Shown here: positions 30,256 to 38,576 of the stretch, in pieces
Position numbering within the stretch: position 1 is the stretch's first letter
Layout of the letters: every line of letters starts with the position of its first letter
Assembly (NCBI GenBank): GCA_032718475.1
Contig: JAUCBJ010004682.1
Coordinates: 1 to 38,576, forward strand
Length of the DNA: 38,576 bases
Source of the DNA: Nemertoderma westbladi
Taxonomy: Eukaryota; Xenacoelomorpha; Nemertodermatida; Nemertodermatidae
Reading direction: 5' to 3'
Made by a program: the position numbers and the translations under genes
Notes under the pieces: model-generated
Databases searched by the model: none
What the model was told of the DNA's origin: nothing
What the model saw: only the letters and a program-made list of their open reading frames with translations

Positions 30256-30898
30256 ATGGGGAACTCGAGCAACGTAAAGAGTACCTATATCCACTACCCA
30301 GACACGTTATGGGGACTTCGAGCAGCACGACAGTATATATCCACTACCCAGACATGTTTTGGGGACTTCGAGCAACGTAAAGAGTACCTATATCCACTAC
30401 CCAGACATGTTATGGGGACTTCGAGCAACGTAAAGAGTACTTATATCCACTACCCAGACATGTTATGGGGACTTCGAGCAACGTAAAGAGTACCTATATC
30501 CACTACCCAGACATGTTATGAGGTCTTCGAGCAGTATGATAACATATATCCACTACACAGACATGTTATGGGGAACTCGAGCAACGTAAAGAGTACCTAT
30601 ATCCACTACCCAGACACGTTATGGGGACTTCGAGCAGCACGACAGTATATATCCACTACCCAGACATGTTTTGGGGACTTCGAGCAACGTAAAGAGTACC
30701 TATATCCACTACCCAGACATGTTATGGGGACTTCGAGCAGCACGACAGTATATATCCACTACCCAGACATGTTATGGGGACTTCGAGCAGCGTAAAGAGT
30801 ACCTATATCCACTACCCAGACATGTTATGAGGTCTTCGAGCAGCATGATAGCATATATCCACTACCCAGACACGTTATGGGGAACTCGAGCAACGTAA
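30256..30898 (+). repeat. Higher-order repeat block, second cluster
   Basis: Full 312-bp copy at 30256-30567, then the diverging copy from 30568 that matches 27530 onward at an offset of 3038 bp. The cluster is part of the larger duplication described for 27.0-29.6 and 30.0-32.6 kb. Confidence 0.75.
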
Positions 30899-33800
30899 AG
30901 AGTACCTATATCCACTACCCAGACATGTTATGGGGACTTCGAGCAACGTAAAGAGTACCTATATCCACTACCCAGACATGTTATGAGGTCTTCGAGCAGC
31001 ATGATAGCATATATCCACTACCCAGACACGTTATGGGGAACTCGAGCAACGTAAAGAGTACCTATATCCACTACCCAGACATGTTATGGGGACTTCGAGC
31101 AGCACGACAGCATATATCCACTACCCAGACATGTTATGGGGACTTCGATTAACGTAAAGAGTACCTATATCCACTACCCAGACATGTAATGGGGACTTCG
31201 CGCAACGTAAAGAGTACCTATATCCACTACCCAGACATGTTATGGGGACTTCGAGCAACGTAAAGAGTACCTATATCCACTACCCAGACATGTTATGGGG
31301 AACTCGAGCAACGTAAAGAGTACCTATATCCACTACCCAGACACGTTATGGGGACTTCGATTAACGTAAAGAGTACCTATATCCACTACCCAGACATGTT
31401 ATGGGGAACTCGAGCAACGTAAGGAGTACCTATATCCACTACCCAGACATGTTTTGGGGACTTCGAGCAACGTAAAGAGTACCTATATCCACTACCCAGA
31501 CATGTTATGGGGAACTCGAGCAACGTAAAGAGTACCTATATCCACTACCCAGACACGTTATGGGGAACTCGAGCAACGTAAGGAGTACCTATATCCACTA
31601 CCCAGACATGTTTTGGGGACTTCGAGCAACGTAAAGAGTACCTATATCCACTACCCAGACACGTTATGGGGAACTCGAGCAACGTAAAGAGTACCTATAT
31701 CCACTACCCAGACATGTTATGGGGACTTCGAGCAGCACGACAGTATATATCCACTACCCAGACATGTTATGGGGACTTCGATTAACGTAGAGTACCTATA
31801 TCCACTACCCAGACATGTAATGGGGACTTCGCGCAACGTAAAGAGTACCTATATCCACTACCCAGACATGTTATGGGGACTTCGAGCAACGTAAAGAGTA
31901 CCTATATCCACTACCCAGACATGTAATGGGGACTTCGCGCAACGTAAAGAGTACCTATATCCACTACCCAGACATGTTATGGGGACTTCGAGCAACGTAA
32001 AGAGTACCTAGATCCACTACCCAGACATGTTATGGGGAACTCGAGCAACGTAAAGAGTACCTATATCCACTACCCAGACACGTTATGGGGAACTCGAGCA
32101 ACGTAAGGAGTACCTATTTCCACTACCCAGACATGTTTTGGGGACTTCGAGCAACGTAAAGAGTACCTATATCCACTACCCAGACACGTTATGGGGAACT
32201 CGAGCAACGTAAAGAGTACCTATATCCACTACCCAGACATGTTATGGGGACTTCGAGCAGCACGACAGTATATATCCACTACCCAGACATGTTATGGGGA
32301 CTTCGATTAACGTAAAGAGTACCTATATCCACTACCCAGACATGTAATGGGGACTTCGCGCAACGTAAAGAGTACCTATATCCACTACCCAGACATGTTA
32401 TGGGGACTTCGAGCAACGTAAAGAGTACCTATATCCACTACCCAGACATGTTATGGGGAACTCGAGCAACGTAAAGAGTACCTATATCCACTACCCAGAC
32501 ATGTTTTGGGGACTTCGAGCAACGTAAAGAGTACCTATATCCACTACCCAGACACGTTATGGGGAACTCGAGCAACGTAAAGAGTACCTATATCCACTAC
32601 CCAGACATGTTATGGGGACTTCGAGCAGCACGACAGTATATATCCACTACCCAGACATGTTATGGGGACTTCGATTAACGTAAAGAGTACCTATATCCAC
32701 TACCCAGACATGTAATGGGGACTTCGCGCAACGTAAAGAGTACCTATATCCACTACCCAGACATGTTATGGGGACTTCGAGCAACGTAAAGAGTACCTAT
32801 ATCCACTACCCAGACATGTAATGGGGACTTCGCGCAACGTAAAGAGTACCTATATCCACTACCCAGACATGTTATGGGGACTTCGCGCAACGTAAAGAGT
32901 ACCTATATCCACTACCCAGACATGTTATGGGGACTTCGAGCAACGTAAAGAGTACCTATATCCACTACCCAGACATGTTATGGGGAACTCGAGCAACGTA
33001 AAGAGTACCTATATCCACTACCCAGACATGTTTTGGGGACTTCGAGCAACGTAAAGAGTACCTATATCCACTACCCAGACACGTTATGGGGAACTCGAGC
33101 AACGTAAAGAGTACCTATATCCACTACCCAGACATGTTATGGGGACTTCGAGCAGCACGACAGTATATATCCACTACCCAGACATGTTATGGGGACTTCG
33201 ATTAACGTAAAGAGTACCTATATCCACTACCCAGACATGTAATGGGGACTTCGCGCAACGTAAAGAGTACCTATATCCACTACCCAGACATGTTATGGGG
33301 ACTTCGAGCAACGTAAAGAGTACCTATATCCACTACCCAGACATGTAATGGGGACTTCGCGCAACGTAAAGAGTACCTATATCCACTACCCAGACATGTT
33401 ATGGGGACTTCGAGCAACGTAAAGAGTACCTATATCCACTACCCAGACACGTTATGGGGACTTCGATTAACGTAAAGAGTACCTATATCCACTACCCAGA
33501 CATGTTATGGGGAACTCGAGCAACGTAAGGAGTACCTATATCCACTACCCAGACATGTTTTGGGGACTTCGAGCAACGTAAAGAGTACCTATATCCACTA
33601 CCCAGACACGTTATGGGGAACTCGAGCAACGTAAAGAGTACCTATATCCACTACCCAGACATGTTATGGGGACTTCGAGCAGCACGACAGTATATATCCA
33701 CTACCCAGACATGTTATGGGGACTTCGATTAACGTAAAGAGTACCTATATCCACTACCCAGACATGTAATGGGGACTTCGCGCAACGTAAAGAGTACCTA

Positions 33801-34499
33801 TATCCACTACCCAGACATGTTATGGGGACTTCGAGCAACGTAAAGAGTACCTATATCCACTACCCAGACATGTTATGGGGAACTCGAGCAACGTAAAGAG
33901 TACCTATATCCACTACCCAGACATGTTTTGGGGACTTCGAGCAACGTAAAGAGTACCTATATCCACTACCCAGACACGTTATGGGGAACTCGAGCAACGT
34001 AAAGAGTACCTATATCCACTACCCAGACATGTTATGGGGACTTCGAGCAGCACGACAGTATATATCCACTACCCAGACATGTTATGGGGACTTCGATTAA
34101 CGTAAAGAGTACCTATATCCACTACCCAGACATGTAATGGGGACTTCGAGCAGCACGACAGCATATATCCACTACCCAGACATGTTATGGGGACTTCGAG
34201 CAACGTAAAGAGTACCTATATCCACTACCCAGACATGTTATGGGGAACTCGAGCAACGTAAAGAGTACCTATATCCACAACCCAGACACGTTATGGGGAC
34301 TTCGATTAACGTAAAGAGTACCTATATCCACTACCCAGACATGTTATGGGGAACTCGAGCAACGTAAGGAGTACCTATATCCACTACCCAGACATGTTTT
34401 GGGGACTTCGAGCAACGTAAAGAGTACCTATATCCACTACCCAGACATGTTATGGGGAACTCGAGCAACGTAAAGAGTACCTATATCCACTACCCAGAC

Positions 34500-35396
34500 A
34501 TGTAATGGGGACTTCGAGCAACGTAAAGAGTACCTATATCCACTACCCAGACATGTTATGGAGAACTCGAGCAACGTAAAGAGTACCTATATCCACTACC
34601 CAGACATGTTATGGGGACTTCGAGCAACGTAAAGAGTACCTATATCCACTACCCAGACATGTTATGGGGACTTCGAGCAGAACGACAGCATATATCCACT
34701 ACACAGACATGTTATGGGGAACTCGAGCAACGTAAAGAGTACCTATATCCACTACCCAGACATGTTATGGTGACTTCGAGCAGCACGACAGCATATATCC
34801 ACTACCCAGACATGTTATGGGGACTTCGCGCAACGTAAAGAGTACCTATATCCACTACCCAGACATGTTATGGGGACTTCGAGCAACGTAAAGAGTACCT
34901 ATATCCACTACCCAGACATGTTATGGGGACTTCGATTAACGTAAAGAGTACCTATATCCACTACCCAGACATGTAATGGGGACTTCGAGCAACGTAAAGA
35001 GTACCTATATCCACTACCCAGACATGTTATGGGGAACTCGAGCAACGTAAAGAGTACCTATATCCACTACCCAGACATGTTATGGGGACTTCGAGCAACG
35101 TAAAGAGTACCTATATCCACTACCCAGACATGTTATGGGGACTTCGAGCAGAACGACAGCATATATCCACTACACAGACATGTTATGGGGAACTCGAGCA
35201 ACGTAAAGAGTACCTATATCCACTACCCAGACATGTTATGGTGACTTCGAGCAGCACGACAGCATATATCCACTACCCAGACATGTTATGGGGACTTCGC
35301 GCAACGTAAAGAGTACCTATATCCACTACCCAGACATGTTATGGGGACTTCGAGCAACGTAAAGAGTACCTATATCCACTACCCAGACATGTTATG
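34500..35396 (+). repeat. 471-bp nine-unit tandem duplication within the satellite
   Basis: Two adjacent copies offset by 471 bp (seven A plus two B units). Both carry rare variants seen nowhere else that I noticed: GAGCAGAACGACAGC, and TTATGGTGACTTCG near 34767 and 35238. A recent unequal exchange is the likely cause. Confidence 0.75.
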
Positions 35397-36593
35397 GGGA
35401 ACTCGAGCAACGTAAAGAGTACCTATATCCACTACCCAGACACGTTATGGGGACTTCGATTAACGTAAAGAGTACCTATATCCACTACCCAGACATGTTA
35501 TGGGGAACTCGAGCAACGTAAGGAGTACCTATATCCACTACCCAGACATGTTTTGGGGACTTCGAGCAACGTAAAGAGTACCTATATCCACTACCCAGAC
35601 ATGTTATGGGGAACTCGTAAGGAGTACCTATATCCACTACCCAGACATGTTTTGGGGACTTCGAGCAACGTAAAGAGTACCTATATCCACTACCCAGACA
35701 TGTTATGGGGAACTCGAGCAACGTAAGGAGTACCTATATCCACTACCCAGACATGTTTTGGGGACTTCGAGCAACGTAAAGAGTACCTATATCCACTACC
35801 CAGAAACGTTATGGGGAACTCGAGCAACGTAAAGAGTACCTATATCCACTACCCAGACATGTTATGGGGACTTCGAGCAGCACGACAGTATATATCCACT
35901 ACCCAGACATGTTATGGGGACTTCGATTAACGTAAAGAGTACCTATATCCACTACCCAGACATGTTATGGGGAACTCGAGCAACGTAAGGAGTACCTATA
36001 TCCACTACCCAGACATGTTTTGGGGACTTCGAGCAGCGTAAAGAGTACCTATATCCACTACCCAGACATGTTATGGGGAACTCGAGCAACGTAAAGAGTA
36101 CCTATATCCACTACCCAGACACGTTATGGGGACTTCGAGCAGCATGACAGTATATATCCACTACCCAGACATGTTATGGGGAACTCGAGCAACGTAAAGA
36201 GTACTTATATCCACTACCCAGACACGTTATGGGGACTTCGAGCAGCACGACAGCATATATCCACTACCCAGACATGTTATGGGGAGTTCGAGCAACGTAA
36301 AGAGTACCTATATCCACTACCCAGACATGTTTTGGGGACTTCGAGCAACGTAAAGTGTACCTATATCCACTACCCAGACATGTTATGGGGACTTCGAGCA
36401 ACGTAAAGAGTACCTATATCCACTACCCAGACATGTTATGAGGTCTTCGAGCAGCACGACAGTATATATCCACTACCCAGACATGTTTTGGGGACTTCGA
36501 GCAACGTAAAGAGTACCTATATCCACTACCCAGACATGTTATGGGGACTTCGAGCAACGTAAAGAGTACCTATATCCACTACCCAGACACGTT

Positions 36594-37529
36594 ATGGGGA
36601 ACTCGAGCAACGTAAAGAGTACCTATATCCACTACCCAGACACGTTATGGGGACTTCGAGCAGCACGACAGTATATATCCACTACCCAGACATGTTTTGG
36701 GGACTTCGAGCAACGTAAAGAGTACCTATATCCACTACCCAGACATGTTATGGGGACTTCGAGCAACGTAAAGAGTACTTATATCCACTACCCAGACATG
36801 TTATGGGGACTTCGAGCAACGTAAAGAGTACCTATATCCACTACCCAGACATGTTATGAGGTCTTCGAGCAGTATGATAGCATATATCCACTACACAGAC
36901 ATGTTATGGGGAACTCGAGCAACGTAAAGAGTACCTATATCCACTACCCAGACACGTTATGGGGACTTCGAGCAGCACGACAGTATATATCCACTACCCA
37001 GACATGTTTTGGGGACTTCGAGCAACGTAAAGAGTACCTATATCCACTACCCAGACATGTTATGGGGACTTCGAGCAACGTAAAGAGTACTTATATCCAC
37101 TACCCAGACATGTTATGGGGACTTCGAGCAACGTAAAGAGTACCTATATCCACTACCCAGACATGTTATGAGGTCTTCGAGCAGTATGATAGCATATATC
37201 CACTACACAGACATGTTATGGGGAACTCGAGCAACGTAAAGAGTACCTATATCCACTACCCAGACACGTTATGGGGACTTCGAGCAGCACGACAGTATAT
37301 ATCCACTACCCAGACATATTTTGGGGACTTCGAGCAACGTAAAGAGTACCTATATCCACTACCCAGACATGTTATGGGGACTTCGAGCAGCACGACAGTA
37401 TATATCCACTACCCAGACATGTTATGGGGACTTCGAGCAGCGTAAAGAGTACCTATATCCACTACCCAGACATGTTATGAGGTCTTCGAGCAGCATGATA
37501 GCATATATCCACTACCCAGACACGTTATG
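36594..37529 (+). repeat. Higher-order repeat block, third cluster, three copies in tandem
   Basis: Copies begin at 36594, 36906 and 37218, exactly 312 bp apart. The first two are nearly identical; the third carries ATATTTTGG in place of ATGTTTTGG and diverges after its third unit in the same way as the blocks at 27530 and 30568. Confidence 0.8.
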
Positions 37530-37826
37530 GGGAACTCGAGCAACGTAAAGAGTACCTATATCCACTACCCAGACATGTTATGGGGACTTCGACCAACGTA
37601 AAGAGTACCTATATCCACTACCCAGACATGTTATGAGGTCTTCGAGCAGCATGATAGCATATATCCACTACCCAGACACGTCATGGGGAACTCGAGCAAC
37701 GTAAAGAGTACCTATATCCACTACCCAGACATGTTATGGGGAACTCGAGCAACGTAAAGAGTACCTATATCCACTACCCAGACATGTTATGGGGACTTCG
37801 AGCAGCACGACAGCATATATCCACTA

Positions 37827-38576
37827 CTAGTGGATAATGCCAAGGTGCAAGAAGGTTAGTAGTTGATAATGCCAGGGTGCAAGAGGGTTAGTTGTTGATA
37901 ATGCCAGGGTGCAAGAAGGTTAGTAGTGGATAATGCCAAGGTGCAAGAAGGTTAGTAGTTGATAATGCCAAGGTGCAAGAAGGTTAGTAGTTGATAATGC
38001 CAAGGTGCAAGAAGGTTAGTAGTTGATAATGCCAAGGTGCAAGAAGGTTAGTAGTTGATAATGCCAAGGTGCAAGAAGGTTAGTAGTTGATAATGCCAAG
38101 GTGCAAGAAGGTTAGTAGTTGATAATGCCAAGGTGCAAGAAGGTTAGTAGTTGATAATGCCAAGGTGCAAGAAGGTTAGTATGTTGATAATGCCAAGGTG
38201 CAAGAAGGTTAGTAGTTGATAATGCCAAGGTGCAAGAAGGTTAGTAGTTGATAATGCCAAGGTGCAAGAAGGTTAGTAGTTGATAATGCCAAGGTGCAAG
38301 AAGGTTAGTAGTTGATAATGCCAAGGTGCAAGAAGGTTAGTAGTTGATAATGCCAAGGTGCAAGAAGGTTAGTAGTTGATAATGCCAAGGTGCAAGAAGG
38401 TTAGTTGTTGATAATGCCAAGGTGCAAGAAGGTTAGTAGTTGATAATGCCAAGGTGCAAGAAGTTAGTAGTGATAATGCCAAGGGTGCAAGAAGGTTAGT
38501 AGTTGATAATGCCAAGGTGCAAGAAGGTTAGTAGTTGATAATGCCAAGGTGCAAGAGGTTAGTAGTTGATAATGCC
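37827..38576 (+). repeat. 32-bp satellite array, continuing past the window
   Basis: About 23 units of 32 bp: GTTAGTAGTTGATAATGC followed by CAAGGTGCAAGAAG. The first three to four units next to the 53/50-bp array are the most variable (TAGTGGATAATG, CCAGGGTGC, TTAGTTGTTG), and the interior is almost uniform. A few units have single-base indels (near 38181 and 38463-38485). It abuts the larger satellite with no spacer and runs off the right edge. Confidence 0.95.

Larger units (their letters stand above)
22515..37826 (+). repeat. 15.3-kb satellite of 53-bp (A) and 50-bp (B) units
   Basis: Head-to-tail array, one orientation, about 290 units. Type A is 53 bp (example 24545-24597) and type B is 50 bp (example 24389-24438). 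They share TTATGGGGACTTCGAGC at the start and TATATCCACTACCCAGAC at the end and differ in the middle, where A has AACGTAAAGAGTACC and B has AGCACGACAGTA. A is several times commoner than B. The leftmost units (22515-22690) are diverged (GGGCACTACAAACAACG), as expected at an array edge. Recurrent sub-variants are GATTAACG, GCGCAACG, GATCAACG, ATGTTTTGG, ATGTAATGG, ACGTTATGG and GAGGTCTTCG. The 70-76 codon frames over it repeat the same peptides and reflect unit length, not a gene. Confidence 0.95.

Noticed and set aside
22675-37548. Dozens of 70-76 codon frames repeating peptides such as STYIHYPDTLWG
   Set aside because: Both unit lengths leave remainder 2 on division by 3, so successive units cycle through the three frames. 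A stop (ACGTAA) arises whenever an A unit falls in one particular phase. The regular ORFs follow from this arithmetic and from the repeat, not from selection.
22515-38576. CRISPR-like array (short repeats in series)
   Set aside because: There are no unique spacers between conserved repeats; units are contiguous and near-identical, and the context is eukaryotic transposons with no cas genes.
1-38576. tRNA, rRNA or snRNA genes
   Set aside because: No B-box (GGTTCGANNCC) with a fitting A-box and cloverleaf was found by eye, and no rRNA-like stretch; a covariance search was not possible here.

Overview
The window looks like a gene-poor, repeat-dense piece of an invertebrate metazoan nuclear genome. 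The evidence is two different BEL/Pao LTR retrotransposons, a CR1/L2-like non-LTR retrotransposon (LINE), a TTAA-flanked foldback DNA element and several satellite arrays. I see no host gene, tRNA, rRNA or CRISPR array, and no bacterial gene organisation. The species or phylum cannot be fixed from the sequence. The frequent palindromes TACCGGTA and TAGGCCTA are a compositional habit of this genome, not a diagnosis.

Layout. (1) 1-4785, minus strand: a BEL/Pao element with gag, zinc knuckles and aspartic protease. Reverse transcriptase, RNase H and integrase core are missing, and a 785-codon frame reads straight through the deletions. Its left flank is a candidate LTR. (2) 4786-8550: non-coding DNA with four kinds of local duplication (a roughly 120-bp unit with TACCGGTA, a 292-bp duplication, a 69-bp hairpin repeat, and a dispersed ATGTCCGYTAAA motif). 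(3) 8551-14310, plus strand: a decayed LINE with ORF1 ending in GYGGPDN peptide repeats, then ORF2 (endonuclease plus reverse transcriptase). A 1.14-kb foldback element flanked by TTAA sits inside the endonuclease. (4) 14311-17770, plus strand: a second, unrelated BEL/Pao pol region. It begins in a gag zinc knuckle fused to the LINE tail and has mutated active sites in protease, RT and RNase H. (5) 17770-21170: probable LTR and other decayed DNA with no recognisable gene. (6) 21190-22447: G-rich/C-rich minisatellites, chiefly a 16-bp unit whose minus strand carries GGG every 8 nt. (7) 22515-37826: a 15.3-kb satellite of about 290 units built from two unit types of 53 and 50 bp, with a 312-bp six-unit higher-order repeat and multi-kilobase duplications. 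(8) 37827-38576: a different 32-bp satellite that abuts the first and runs off the right edge.

The elements do not form a pathway; the window is a nest of dead transposons beside a large satellite block, as in heterochromatin. No coding system that I could call new was found. The best leads are the two-letter 53/50-bp satellite with its higher-order structure, the G-quadruplex-prone array next to it, the foldback element, and the in-frame internally deleted BEL element.
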